DNA of 64,000 nucleotides from Halichoerus grypus (lineage: Eukaryota; Chordata; Mammalia; Carnivora; Phocidae), in NCBI RefSeq assembly GCF_964656455.1, contig NC_135719.1, positions 73,644,283 through 73,708,282 on the forward strand, in the 5' to 3' direction. Every line of letters begins with the position of its first letter. Within the stretch, counting starts at the first letter, position 1. Under the pieces are notes generated by a model that saw only the letters and a list, made by a program, of their open reading frames with translations, did not search any database and was not told the origin of the DNA. Below are positions 46,915-58,797 of the stretch, piece by piece. A program made the translations under genes and the position numbers.

Positions 46915-48955
46915 TCAGATGAGTTTTTCTTTTTTCTTTTTTTTAAGTGTATCTTAAAATTTATTTTTAATTTTTTTTTATTAACATACAATGTATTATT
47001 TGTTTCAGGGGTACAAGTCTGTGATTCATCAGTCTTACACAATTCACAGCGCTCACCATAGCACATACCCTCCCCAATGTCCATCACCCAGCCACCACAT
47101 CCCTCCCACCGCCCCTCCACTCCAACAACCCTCAGTTTGTTTCCTGACATTAAGAATCTCTTATGGTTTGTCTCCCTCTCTGGTTTTGTCTTGTTTCATT
47201 TTTCCCTCCCTTCCCCTATGATCCTCTGTCCTGTTTCTCAAATTCCTCATATCAGTGAGATCATATGATAATTATCTTTCTCTGATTGACTTATTTCGCT
47301 TAGCATAATACCCTCTAGTTCTATCCACGTTGTTGCAAATGGCAAGATTTCATTTTTTTGATGGCTGCATAATATTCCATGTATATATATCACATCTTCT
47401 TTATCCATTCATCTGTTGATGGACATCTAGGCTCTTTCCATAGTTTGGCTATCGTGGACATTGCTGCTATAAACATCGGGGTACAGGTGCCCCTTCAGAT
47501 CACTACATTTGTATCTTTGGGGTAAATACCCAGTAGTGCAATTGCTGGGTCATAGGATAGCTTTATTTTCAACTTTTTGAGGAACCTCCATACTGTTTTC
47601 CAGAGTGGCTGCACCAGCTTACATTCCCACCAACAGTGTAGGAGGGTTTCCCCTTCTCCACATCCTCGCCAACATCTGTCATTTCCTGACTTGTTAATTT
47701 TAGCCATTCTGACTGGTGTGAGGTGGTATCTCATTGAGGTTTTGATTTGTATTTCCCTGATGCCGAGCGATGTTGAGTACTTTTTCATGTGTCTGTTGGC
47801 CATTTGGATGTCTTCTTTGGAAAAATGTCTGTTCATGTCTTCTGCCCATTTCTTGATTGGATTATTTGTTCTTTGGGTGTTGAGTTTGATAAGTTCTTTA
47901 TAGATTTTGGATACTAGCCCTTTATCTGATTTGTCATTTGCAAATATCTTCTCCCATTCTGTTGGTTGTCTTTTGGTTTTGTTGACTGTTTCCTTTGCTG
48001 TGCAAAAGCTTTTTATCTTGATGAAGTCCCAATAGTTCACTTTCGCCCTTGCTTCCCTTGTCTTTGGCGATGTTTCTAGGAAGAAGTTACTGTGGCTGAG
48101 GTCGAAGAGGTTGTTCTCCTCTAGTATTTTGATGGATTCCTGACTCACATTTAGGGTCTTTCATCCATTTTGAGTCTATTTTTGTGTGTGGTGTAAGGAA
48201 ATGGTCTAGTTTCATTCTTCTGCATGTGGCTGTCCAATTTTCCCAGCACCATTTGTTGAAGAGACTGTCTTTTTTCCATTGGACATTCTTTCCTGCTTTG
48301 TCAAAGATTAGTTGACCATAGTGTTGAGGGTCCATTTCTGGGCTCTTTATTCTGTTCCATTGACCTATGTGTCTATTTTTGTGCCAGTACCATACTGTCT
48401 TGATGATGACAGCTTTGTAATAGAGCTTGAAGTCCAGAATTGTGATGCCACCAGCTTTGCTTTTCTTTTTCAACATTCCTCTGGCTATTCCGGGTCTTTT
48501 CTGGTTCCATACAAATTTTAGGATTATTTGTTCCATTTCTTTGAAAAAAGTGGAAGGTATTTTGATGGGGATTGCATTAAATGTGTAGATTGCTCTAGGT
48601 AGCATAGACATTTTCACAATATTTGTTCTTCCAATCCATGAGCATGGAACGTTTTTCCATTTCTTTGTGTCTTCCTCAATTTCTTTCATGAATATTCTAT
48701 AGTTTTCTGAGTACAGATCCTTTGCCTCTTAGGTTAGATTTATTCCTAGGTATCTTATGGTTTTGGGTGCAATTGTAAATGGGATCGACTCCTTAATTTC
48801 TCTTTCTTCTGTCTTGTTGTTGGTGTATAGGAATGCAACTGACTTCTGTCCATTGATTTTACATCCTGCCACTTTACTGAATTCCTGTATGAGTTCTAGC
48901 AGTTTTGAGGTGGAGTCTTTTGGGTTTTCCACATAAAGTATCAGATGAGTTTTTC
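46915..48955 (-). mobile_element. L1: 5'-truncated L1 (minus), 2.0 kb, with 15-bp TSD
   Basis: The body is about 46930-48940. The TSD TCAGATGAGTTTTTC occurs at 46915-46929 and 48941-48955. The element holds the ORF2 region just downstream of the reverse-transcriptase FADD box through the 3' end, and a single-module 3' UTR (46980-47240), unlike the two-module copies at 1158 and 54233. It is less diverged than the old L1 at 33.7-40.4 kb. Confidence 0.95.
47265..48932 (-). pseudogene. ORF2p: L1 ORF2 C-terminal half, broken
   Basis: Reading on the minus strand, [18 protein letters not shown] begins at 48932. An in-frame stop at about 48728 follows GINLT. The frame resumes at 48689 ([18 protein letters not shown]) and shifts near 48150 into the frame starting [12 protein letters not shown], which runs to a stop at 47495 after KDTNVVI. 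The C-terminal cysteine-rich [11 protein letters not shown] segment is present. With the endonuclease and catalytic part missing through 5' truncation, it is a non-functional remnant. Confidence 0.92.
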
Positions 48956-50369
48956 AAGTGTAATCATATCACGGTGGACAAAACACATGCTCAACTTAGG
49001 TTGTATGGCCACTGAGGGCATCTTTAACTTCTTAGTATACTGTTATCATTGCCATCTATCCTTAGAGCCTCAATAATTCCTTATAGTGAGCACAATTGCA
49101 AGCAGTAAAGTCTCACTTCTCATTACCATTTCTGAGTAAAAAATAATGAAATGATTGAAATGTCAAGGAATTTGGTCCAATGGTTATGTTAGCATAAATA
49201 ATCATATGATTCTAATTGTTCCTTTCCAGTATTCTCTAATCATTTCTAAGCAGATTTTACCAGCTTCTTAAAATCATGAGTTTATCTTTAATGTTTAAAA
49301 CTGCTTTCTTAAAAAAAAAAAAAAAAAAACAACCTAGCAGCAGAAGCCAGGAAGAAAATGGAGTACACATTCACTGAGCTGTGAAATGTGAGGATCTATT
49401 CAACTCCATTAACTACAAAATATACATCATCCGCTACCGTCCTGGACAATGAGTGACTCTATATGGAGCGCTACATGTCCAAATTACTGCAAGATGAACA
49501 CTTTGGTAAAGGTTAGATGCTACAGATATCAGTTTACATATTTTAGCAGGAAGGTAAGCAGTAATGGGCTTGTGGTCCTACACAGACTTAATTCCCTCCA
49601 ATTCCAATGAGCAGTATAGGAATTGCAGAAAATTCTTGGAGAGAATCAACCATAACCTTTATTTTTCAGGGTAAAGGAAGATTGAATTATTTGCATCACT
49701 TTTCATTTTAGAAAAGTTGTAAGGCATGTGGGGTTCAGAATGACTTTTATTTATTAAGCACCTATTAAATGCCTCTTATGTAAATTTTATGTGAATAAAG
49801 GGAGTGAACGGGACAATAAGTAAATAGGCTTCCCGAGTAGCAAGAAGCTTAAAGTAACATTTTGTCAACAGGAATTTTAGTAATTTTAAAGGAAAATGAT
49901 CCATATTTGCTTTTATTTTTAAAATACTTTCCTAATTATTTTTATGATATATCTACATTTAGGAAGCCTTTAAAAAGGTTAAAAATGACTTTTTTTTTCT
50001 AGAGATGGAATTCATTTTGGTTTTTCTACTGCAAGATGGATATTTTCTGAGTTTTCCCAGGGGAAAAATACTAGACTTGAGTATGTCACCATAATAATCA
50101 GCAAAAAGGCTTATATGCCTAATAGGTGACAGTATTAAGGACAGAAATAGGTAAAATGAGTAAATGTCGTATCTTTCTTCTCATGGAATTTATTTTATAT
50201 ACACGCACATATATGGACAGGTTTATGTGGTTATATATACGAAATCAGGCATTTACACATAGAACAAGGAATAATTCGAAGCAACATAGGCTAAGTAACA
50301 AATTAGCAGTTAAAAAAATGGAATTTGAAAAGACCAATGATATTTTCATCATTTATAATAATAAGCTAG
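48956..50369. other. Unassigned DNA with a 20-A run
   Basis: A poly-A run lies at about 49312-49330. The sequence after it has a short exon-like reading frame but is interrupted by stops. I recognise no repeat family. Confidence 0.5.
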
Positions 50370-50490
50370 TAGTTACTATTGCTCAGCACTGTTCTAAGTG
50401 CTTTCCATGTGTCCCTTGCCCAGGTTCACATGGTCATAAAGTGGAATAGCAGCATCTAATCCCAAGCAGCCAAGCTGCTGAATCCACACT
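50370..50490 (-). mobile_element. MIR: MIR fragment (minus)
   Basis: 'CAGCACTGTTCTAAGTGCTT' then 'CCAGGTTCACATGGTCATAA' then 'AGTGGAATAGCAGCATCTAA' follow the antisense MIR order. It is short and diverged. Confidence 0.6.
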
Positions 50491-53071
50491 GAATTGTCAA
50501 GGTATCATTTTTCCTCCCAGTAACACACTTTTACCAATGCACAAGCCCGAGTTTCATATGATTGCTTTTGAAATCTTGATATCATACTTTGACTCATATG
50601 ATCGATTTTAAACAGCTCAGAACTCCATACATTTCATATGGCATCTCTAAAGCAGACACACAATTTATATTTTTGAAAATTCATTTAGTAAGTGGACATT
50701 TTGACTTATCATAGGAAGATGCTTGCCTTATCAAATGATTTGTTGCCACTTTTAAGCAGCAGAATTTATACAATCATTTGAATATTTTAATGCATTCTGT
50801 CATTGTTAATTGCAACTAAATCATAGAAATACTAAGACTACATCCTAGTTATAAGAAAAGCCTCATAAAATGAAAATTGATCAGTCAAAATATGAAACCA
50901 CCAGTACCATGAGTCTTTAGCCTCATTCATATTTTCACTGAATTTGAGCCAGTTGATTTCAATTGTAATAGAAAAGATCAATGTTTATAATCACATATGA
51001 AATCCTGGAAATGTTTCATCAAATATGGTTGCCTAAAAGGTTGGCATAATTTAAGGGTTCTATAATGTTAGCTCTCTTGGAAACTTCGTTTCCCCCATCA
51101 GTGCATAATACATAGGTTTATTGTTTACCTCACATGTGAGGTTTTCTTGTGCTGATTTTCAGTATATGTTATGTATTTAATTCATAAACTTCCTCTATAA
51201 TATAATATTTAGTCCTACATGTTAAAAATCTATTTAAGCCTTAGTAATATTTTCACCATTTATCTCAGGTGAAAAAGCAACATATTCTATTCCACTTTTT
51301 TGACCTTCTCTGAATTGTCTGGCACTGGAGGGGGATCTATAATGTAAGGTATGGTCACTTAGTCACTGGATTTTATTGGTAAGGCTGTCATTTAGTTTAG
51401 AGAGAAATAAAGAAGAATGACTCAAAAATAGATATATGTTATGTATGTTACTCATTTTGAAGGAATTTTCCAGTTTGTAATTATGAGCTAATAGACAAAT
51501 ACTGGGACCTCAACTGTGTTTTTATGTAACAAAGACCAAGTCTTTTCAGATGTTTTAGTCAAAGCCTCATAACAATACCTTTTTGACAGCAACAATAATA
51601 AAACTCATTTTCATACAAAATGATAGGAAGAAAATATAAGAATGTGAATAGTAGTTAATTGTGGGGTGGTTTTTCTCCTTTTCCACTTTTCCCTATTTTC
51701 AAATTTTCCTACAATAATCTGAGAGAAATTATACTAAAATTTGTGATTTGGACATTTGATGGGAATTAATTGGGCAGAATCTCCTCTTTTTAACCAACAA
51801 ACAGATTTTTGTTTTAAAATATTTGTATCTAAATATTTCAGGTGGTAAAGATTTTGTCTTTCCAGTGTTTTGAATTTAAAATGACTATATTGGCTAATAA
51901 TTTATTTGAAATGAATTTTAGCTAAATGAAAGTGGAAATCACACATTTATTCCATATCCATTTTATTAACACTTTCCACAATGCAGTTCAGCTTTGGAAA
52001 CAAGTTTATGCGGAATCTTAGTGTAGCATCTGAATAGAAAAATAATGCAGACTGACTGAATTTGATGACTTTCTCTTCACTGATTCTTTGAATTATAATT
52101 CCTATGTGTATCAATCAATCTCCTTAATAGCACCAATCATTTTTGTGGGGTCAGGGTTTTGCCATAACATAGATTAGTAAGGTGTAATAATTTTTCTTTG
52201 TTAGTGCAGCATAACTAATTAAGTACTTCCTTTTAATGTTTGATTGAATTTGGTAAAAACCATAGTTCAAACAAATGAAGGTGTGTCAGTGACCTCAAAT
52301 GGGCCCTGGGTTTAAGGAAATCATTCGATGGAGCAACGGAATTAGTTCTTTTCCTTACTCCATTTTATCAAGATATGAAAAAGCTCAAGCTGGCTTTAAA
52401 TGATGAAGGTGCATTTGGAAGATGTTTATTAAATTGTGAACTTTCAAACTCTGATGCAAAATTTGAAGGCAAAACAGGATTTTCTTTTTACATATTATAT
52501 TTATATGATTTATATAAAAATTTTACAGATTTTTCTTTCAAAATGTTATTAAATCAGGACAACTGCTTGTTATGCTTCCATTTATCATAGTGTCACTTTA
52601 TTTCAGTGTTGTCATGTGAATAATAGGCAATCAGGATTGAAAGTTTTTCAAAATTGCAGTCCTCTCGATGTTACAATTAAATTAATTACAAATCCAGAAT
52701 AAACAGTTCTTAATCACATAAAACAGTTCTGCCACATTATACACACTTTTGTTATGATGTAAATTGAAAGCCAATGGAATATTTTTTTAAATAAATAAAG
52801 CCGCATGTTCACAAAGCTCCAGCTAACCCTTCATTAATAAACAGATGCACTGAAAAAAAATGTGCCACAAACATCTGCTCTTGCTAAAAATGACATCTTA
52901 TTTTTCAATTTTAATATTAACAATTTGACAATCTAAATAGTACTTATTTCCCATTTTTATATGAACAATCAACAGCTAAACAATTCTTAAGTACTTTATT
53001 CATGGGCAAACCAGCTTGACAAAATAGGCTGTTTATAGGAGAGGTTCAAAGAGATAAAGGCAGTCTGGGTA
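50491..53071. other. Long unassigned AT-rich stretch
   Basis: I recognise no gene or repeat family. The subregion 52600-53000 is complex AT-rich sequence. Confidence 0.5.
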
Positions 53072-53336
53072 TCTTAGTCCCTTTGGGCTGCTATAACAGT
53101 TTAACATAGATTGGGTGGTTTATAAGCAACAGAAGCCTGTTGCTCAGAATTCTGAAAGCTGGGAAGTCCAAGATCGAGGAGCGGGCAGATTTGGCATCTG
53201 GTGAGGTCCAGTTTCCTGGTTCATAGACCTCACATGGCAGAAGGAGCGAGGAGGCTTTCTGAGCCCCTTTGATAAGGACACCAATCTCATTCATGAGGGC
53301 TCCACTCACATGACCTAATCAAGTAGGCTGATAATT
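53072..53336 (-). mobile_element. MLT1: MLT1/MaLR-type LTR fragment (minus)
   Basis: Antisense LTR blocks in order: 'TATCTTAGTCCCTTTGGGCT', 'GGGTGGTTTATAAGCAACAG', 'GGAAGTCCAAGATCGAGGAG', 'TTGGCATCTGGTGAGGTCC', 'CTCACATGGCAGAAGGAGCG', 'CATGAGGGCTCCACTCACAT'. This is typical of ancient MaLR LTRs. The 5' part is missing. Confidence 0.8.
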
Positions 53337-53581
53337 ATAATTATCTGTTTATAGGCATTCCACATACCTTTATCTGTGTTGTTTTTTCCTGAGTGTTCAT
53401 TGCTTTTTTTAATCTTCTGTTTTAGAATAGCTCTTTTGTTTTGATTTATGCAAAAGATAGTATTTATTTATTAAGAACCTATTATGTGACTATACTCTGC
53501 CAAACATAAGCCTACATATAATCTTCAAGAATCCTGTACTCTACTAGGAGAGATAGTCAAGGAAACCAACAATTAAAAAGT
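53337..53581. other. Unassigned non-coding DNA
   Basis: A block at 53460-53500 ('TATTAAGAACCTATTATGTG') could be a MIR remnant, but it is too short to call. Confidence 0.4.
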
Positions 53582-53785
53582 TTTAAAGATTTTATTTCTT
53601 TATTTGAGGGAGAGATAATGAGCCGGGGCGGGGGCCGGGGGGGGTGGAGGGGGCAGTGGGAGGGGGGTAGAGAGAGGAAGAAGCAGACTCCCTGCTGAGC
53701 CAGAAGCCTGATGAGGGGGTGGGGGGAAGAGGGGGCTCAATCCCAGGACCTTGAGATCATGACCTGAGTCGAAAGCAGACACTTA
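53582..53785 (-). mobile_element. SINEC: CAN SINE (minus) with expanded G-rich tract
   Basis: Antisense SINE: tail 'AAAGATTTTATTTCTTTATT', a G-rich block at about 53622-53675, 'AGCAGACTCCCTGCTGAGCC', and 'GATCATGACCTGAGTCGAAA'. The head is lost, the sequence diverging after 'GCAGACACTTA'. The usual GA-rich tract is replaced by long G runs. Confidence 0.87.
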
Positions 53786-54216
53786 CTTATCCCCTACCTT
53801 TTTGAAATAGGACTGATCCCAAGTTGCTTGGTACCTCATTGGGGTCAGAGAGGGAGGACAAGTAAGGTATGCAAAGAAATACCATAGATTGTTTAGAAAC
53901 AAATACCAAATGCAGGTGGGTTGTTTAAAACAATTGTTCAAAGACAGTACAGGCAGGATCAATTCCAACTGAGGTGATTAGGAAATGCTTCAAGGGCGCA
54001 AAGCTAAGGAAGAGTTTTTCCTGTGAAGAAAATCTTCATAGCCACTACTTTGAGGCTGTCCAAATATCCTAAATTCATTCTACATTAAAATTATGCAGTA
54101 TCTCAAAAAAAGAAATAATTAAAAATGGAATTTATTATCAATGAGGAAAAAAAGAAAAAGTTCTGAAATTTATGAAGGGAATTACTCCATAATGAAATAT
54201 AAAATTCACAGCACTT
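53786..54216. other. Unassigned non-coding DNA
   Basis: I recognise nothing here. Confidence 0.5.
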
Positions 54217-54615
54217 CCAAAAAGGCCATTTCTTTTTTTTTTTAATTTTTTTTATTATGTTATGTTAATCACCATACATTATATCATTAGTTTTTGATGT
54301 AGTGTTCCATGATTCATTGTTTGCATATACCACTCAGTGCTCCTTGCAGAACGTGCCCTCCTTAATACCCATCACCAGGCTAACCCATCTCCCCACCCCC
54401 CTCCTCTCTAGAACCCTCAGTTTGTTTTTGAGAGTCCATAGTCTCTCATGATTCGTCTCCCCCTCCGATTTCCCCCCCTTCATTCTTCCCCTCCTGCTAT
54501 CTTCTTCTTCTTCTTCTTCTTTTTTTTTTTTTAACATATAAGGTATTATTTGTTTCAGAGGTACAGGTCTGTGATTCAACAGTCTTACACAATTCACAGC
54601 CAAAAAGGCCATTTC
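54217..54615 (-). mobile_element. L1: Short 5'-truncated L1 (minus) with 16-bp TSD
   Basis: The body is 54233-54599. The TSD CCAAAAAGGCCATTTC occurs at 54217-54232 and 54600-54615. Only 3' UTR is present: the distal module (54250-54500), an internal A-rich tract with (GAA)n on the sense strand (about 54500-54535), and the start of the proximal module (54536-54599). It is the same 3' UTR architecture as the full-length L1 at 1158. Confidence 0.95.
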
Positions 54616-54716
54616 ATTTTGCACATTATAAACATTCTCTATTTTACCCCCAAATCACTTTTCCTGTGTTGTTTCCCAGTGTTTCTTTCATTTATTCTTG
54701 ATTATATTCCCTGTCT

Positions 54717-54753
54717 CTTTCTGAAAGTTTGTTGTCCCAAATGTCATCTCAAT
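54717..54753 (+). repeat. 37-bp inverted repeat, left arm
   Basis: This arm (begins CTTTCTGAAAGTTTG, ends TGTCATCTCAAT) is the exact reverse complement of 56064-56100. Weaker similarity continues for roughly 80 bp to the right. Confidence 0.93.
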
Positions 54754-56063
54754 AAGCTGCCAAATACCAGGAATTTTGCCATGAAATTCAAAGTGTTTCC
54801 ATGTTTTATGCAATTGGGAATCTCATTCAGTCAACTACTACATTCGAAGAGACTAGTGACATAGAGAGGAATGATAACTGAGACAGACTGAAACAGAAAA
54901 TACAAACAAAAACTCAACCTCATCAGATTTCTTCTACTGACATTGCATTTTGACTAGTACAGACTTCTTTAAAAAAGGGTATAGTTGATTACAAATTAAA
55001 GATCACTGTGTGATCTTCTAACATGGTCTTTAAACTTTGGCTAGATGTGATTGCCAAGGAAAAGAACAATCTTTGATTGAAAAATGTTGTTTTTTAAGCC
55101 TTTGAATGAGGTGGTAAATACCACTAACTGATGCTTTTAGCCTAGAAACATCTGTATGGTGGATGTGTTCGGATAGGCAGATTAACAGAAGGAAATGTAA
55201 ACATATCTTTATTTCAACTACAAAGACCCCTTTGTTTTTCTGGAACCAAAAGTTTATGTAAACTTCTTAAAGTCAATCTGTATTGATCTGGTTCATGGTC
55301 AGCAAGAAAAACAAAACAAAACAAAACAAAACTACCAGCTAAAAACAATCCAGTCTAAATTGGGGGTTGGAAGGAGAGTTATCTAAATTAAAACTAAATA
55401 CAAATAAATTAGGTTTTGAAATAACTATAGAAACCTTATACAGAGTCATGGAAATCCATTTTGTTCGATATATTGTACATAACTTAGAAGATTAATAAAA
55501 ACAGATAAGAGGTCAAATATAATTCTCACAATAAAGATTACAACATATAACATTTTATGTAATCCCTCCCACCAAATTATAAATTTAAAAGCTTCAAGGT
55601 CATTAGTCAAACATTTTACAACTTGCTGATCACTGGGAGGTTTAAGCTATTAGATATTTTCCTTCCTCTAACTGATTTCTCTTAGTAAATAACTTTGGTC
55701 TGAAAAAGATGATTAAGAGGATATGAACTTAAACATTAAGTTAAATATAAGCAAAGGGCATTATTGTAAATTCGAAAAACTAGTCAATTCTGCTTTACAG
55801 TTTCCAAGGGTCTCTAAACATGACTACTGACTGAGTTTCTCAAGATTGTTCTTAAGAAACAAGCAAAACCTCAAAATCTTCCAGCCTTCATCTTAAAAGT
55901 GAAATAACAATGTAGTTGATTAGATTGCATCTGAATACTCCCATTCTGGGCCCACTGACATGCAGAGTGTTGACGCAGGAGGATTAATGAAAGCACCAAG
56001 AATACTAAAATGGGGAAAGCATTGTAGGATTTGCTTGATTTTTCCTGTAGGATTTTGCAGATC

Positions 56064-56100
56064 ATTGAGATGACATTTGGGACAACAAACTTTCAGAAAG
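56064..56100 (-). repeat. 37-bp inverted repeat, right arm
   Basis: Exact reverse complement of 54717-54753, separated from it by about 1.3 kb. Diverged similarity continues leftward to about 55985. Confidence 0.93.
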
Positions 56101-56748
56101 TTATTCTCTGTTACTTCTGAACTCTCCATAAATCCCTTTGCTTCTCAGTATCTCTTTGGTAGTATACACTGAATACATGTGACTATACACTCAAGGATGC
56201 TGATAAGATTAATTGGGAAGTAGGAGTCTCTATATCTGACACATTGTGTACAAGGCACCCAAAGTATGCACAATCCAGTTTGAACCCCGGATGAAGTGGA
56301 CACAAACCTTCATTTAAATTAGTGCCTAGAACCAGATGAATTCATTGTGAAATTTTCTTTCCTTTAACACTAACAAAATTTTCTACCTATGATTGTATAC
56401 TAACAAAACTTTCCTTGCAGCTTTTTGTCTATTTCTTTTCTGATTTCTACCTTGATGTTCTTTCTTATTCTGGATCCTAAACATCTTTCAAACTCCAGTG
56501 CTTGACTAATTTCTCATCTCTACACTCTTCGATTTGCAATAAATTTGAAAATAGGAAAATGGATACGTTCCCAATAAAATATAAATTCTAAATGTTGACC
56601 CAAGAATAGAAATTTTAAACATATCAATAATTATGGAGTCTCACTATTTGAAAAGGCAGAGGATCAGATACAGATGTAACTTTAAAGGAGCATACAATTC
56701 TTTGGCAGGTACAGAATCTTCTATCCTATCCACAGTTCTCATATTCAA

Positions 56749-56959
56749 CAGCAAAAGCTTTTTTTTTTTTTAAGATTTTATTTATTTATTTGATGAGAGA
56801 GGGAACACATGCAGAGGGAGTGGGAGAGGGAGAAGCAGGCTTCCTGCTGAGCGGGGAGCCCGATGCGGGGCTTGATCCCAGGACCCTGAGATCATGACCC
56901 GAGCCGAAGGCAGACGCTTAACCACTGAGCCACCCAGGCGCCCCAGCAAAAGCTTTTTT
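56749..56959 (-). mobile_element. SINEC: CAN SINE (minus) with 16-bp TSD
   Basis: The body is 56765-56943. The TSD CAGCAAAAGCTTTTTT occurs at 56749-56764 and 56944-56959. It is a complete, little-diverged copy with antisense head 'CACTGAGCCACCCAGGCGCC'. Confidence 0.95.
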
Positions 56960-57126
56960 TAAAAATTCATTTGGTAGGAAAATCTGACCTCTTAAATCTT
57001 GTCGCACTTTGTATGAATATTCACACATTTTTTTTGCAGAAATACTAATACGATTACATAGTACTATGCTAGATCCAGCATCTAAAAGCAAAATGTTTAA
57101 GTATTACAAAACAAATGCAGGAATAT

Positions 57127-57290
57127 CCTTTTTCTTTAAGTTTTTATTTTAATTCCAGTTAGTTAATATACAGTGTTATATTAGTTTCAGGTGTGCAATG
57201 TGGTGATTCAACCATTCTATACATCACCTGGGGCTCATCACAAGTCCACACCTTAATCCCCATCACCTATTTCACCAATCCCCCCCAACA
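57127..57290 (-). mobile_element. L1: L1 3'-UTR fragment (minus)
   Basis: 'CAGTTAGTTAATATACAGTG', 'TATTAGTTTCAGGTGTGCAA', 'GTGATTCAACCATTCTATAC', and 'CACCTGGGGCTCATCACAAG' match an antisense carnivore L1 3' end related to that at 23615-23704. Confidence 0.82.
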
Positions 57291-57339
57291 ACTATCATTG
57301 TAAATAATCATTTCTGCCAAGTTGATTTACTCTAGGAAT

Positions 57340-57745
57340 GCAAACATAGCTTAACAATAGAAAGTTTATTAACATGTCATTTAAAAGAGTAAAAAGATTA
57401 CATTACTAGATGCTGACAAGATGTTTGACAAAATTCAGTTTGCTATAACTGATTTAAAAAAAAAACTGAGTTAAGAATTTGAAGAAACATTTCTGTGTAA
57501 GTTAAATAGTATTTATCAAAAGGCAAGAATAAGCATCAAATAAAATGAAGAAATGCTACTAGCTTTTTATTTATCTTTAGTAACAAGGCAAGGATGCTTA
57601 CTGTCACTGCTAGTGTTGTTTTTGAGGTTCAATCAAATGCAGTATGATATACATACTATAGAAGCACCCTAAAAGCAAAAGCATTACCACTATTTATAGA
57701 TGATATATTTTTAGAAAGTCTTAGCAAATCAACTGAAATGCTTTG
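57340..57745 (+). mobile_element. L1: Ancient L1 ORF2 fragment (reverse-transcriptase domain)
   Basis: The plus strand follows the L1 reverse-transcriptase region with many gaps: 'AGATGTTTGACAAAATTCAG', 'AACAAGGCAAGGATGCTTAC', and 'CTATTTATAGATGATATATT', encoding FIDD at 57693-57704 where active elements have FADD. All frames are closed. Confidence 0.75.
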
Positions 57746-57764
57746 AAATAATAATAAAAATTAG

Positions 57765-57945
57765 TTGAGTGCCTGTCACTGAATCATTTAAACTTGTGCT
57801 AGTTCCCTAAACTTTCTTTGCTTCTGTTCTCTCATCTGAAAAATGGGGAAACAAAAATATTTAACTCACTGCGTTATTGTGAGGATTAAATGAGTCAATA
57901 TGTGTATAGTGCTTAGAATGCCTGGCTCTATGAATATTGTCTGTT
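57765..57945 (+). mobile_element. MIR: MIR SINE (plus)
   Basis: Sense MIR series: 'CTAGTTCCCTAAACTTTCTT', 'TCTCATCTGAAAAATGGGGA', 'ATTGTGAGGATTAAATGAGT', 'GTGCTTAGAATGCCTGGCTC'. Confidence 0.82.
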
Positions 57946-58018
57946 GTTCTTATTGTTGCTATTATAATGGTTAACATATAATATATGTTCAAATCAGAAT
58001 GTATTTCATAGTTGACTG

Positions 58019-58054
58019 TATGTATGTGTGTATATATATGTATATATATATAGA
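58019..58054. repeat. TA/TG microsatellite
   Basis: A GTATGTATGTGTGTATATAT-type run. Low complexity only. Confidence 0.85.
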
Positions 58055-58089
58055 AAGAGAGATGGTTCTCAAATCAGAATTTTCTTCCG

Positions 58090-58420
58090 ATTAGGCCACT
58101 GAAACAATACTTGTCCAAGTCACCAGCAATCTATTCTACGTATTTAATATTCAAATATTCAATTTTCTATTATCATCTTATTTGACTTCTCAGTAACATT
58201 AGACAAAGTTGACTGCTCCTTTTTCCTTTCCTTTTTCTGGAAACACTCTCTTCGCTTGGCTTTAATCACACTAAACATGTTAATTTCCCTCCTATCCCAC
58301 TGGTCACTACATGTGTACCCATGCTAATGGCCTATTATCCTTTGTCCTGACTCCCAATGTTGGAGTGCTTCAAGACTCAGGAATTAAGTCCTAATATATA
58401 GCAATGTACTCTTTCCTAGG
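58090..58420 (+). mobile_element. L2: L2 LINE fragment (reverse-transcriptase region)
   Basis: Recognisable L2 ORF landmarks: 'TCCAAGTCACCAGCAATCTA', 'TTATTTGACTTCTCAGTAAC', 'AACACTCTCTTCGCTTGGC', 'CTCCCAATGTTGGAGTGCTT' (the region that in L2 encodes LNVGVPQGSVLG). All frames are closed. Confidence 0.75.
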
Positions 58421-58457
58421 TGGGCTCATGAAGAAATCAATTTAAAATAAATTATTG

Positions 58458-58656
58458 GTGGGGCACAGGGTGGCTCAATCGTTTAAGCATCCAAATCTTG
58501 ATTTCAGCTCAGGTCATGATCTCAGGGTTGTAAGATGGAGCCCCATGATAGGCTCCATGCTGAGCACAGAGTCTGCTTAAGATTCTCTCTCTCCCTCTCC
58601 CTCTCCCTCTCCCTCCCCCTGCTTGCACTCAATCTCTCTAATTAATTAATTAATTA
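58458..58656 (+). mobile_element. SINEC: CAN SINE (plus), older subtype
   Basis: Head GGGGCACAGGGTGGCTCAAT, middle 'GATCTCAGGGTTGTAAGATG', then (CCCTCT)n and an (AATT)n end. The 'GGTTGTAAGATGGAGCCCC' block in the B-box area differs from the younger copies. Confidence 0.9.
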
Positions 58657-58797
58657 CTGGCCTAGCACTTGTAAACATCTGATACATGTGCATGTATTAT
58701 TTTCTATTTCTCACCACTTGAATGTAACCTGCACAATAGTAGAAATTTCTCTATCTTATCTACTATTTTATTGCCCAGAACTGTGACTAATAAAAAG

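Larger units (their letters stand above)
54616..56748. other. Unassigned DNA containing a large inverted repeat
   Basis: It contains the inverted pair described at 54717-54753 and 56064-56100 and an (AAAAC)n run at about 55307-55331. I recognise no exon or known repeat family. Confidence 0.5.

Noticed and set aside
49331..49515. Exon-like stretch after a poly-A run, with a frame reading MEYTFTEL and, after a stop, VLDNE and MERYMSKLLQDEHFGKG, ending near a GTAAAG donor-like site
   Set aside because: Two in-frame stops, no recognised protein family and no conserved splice context on the left side. It could be a decayed pseudogene exon, but I cannot support it without a protein search.
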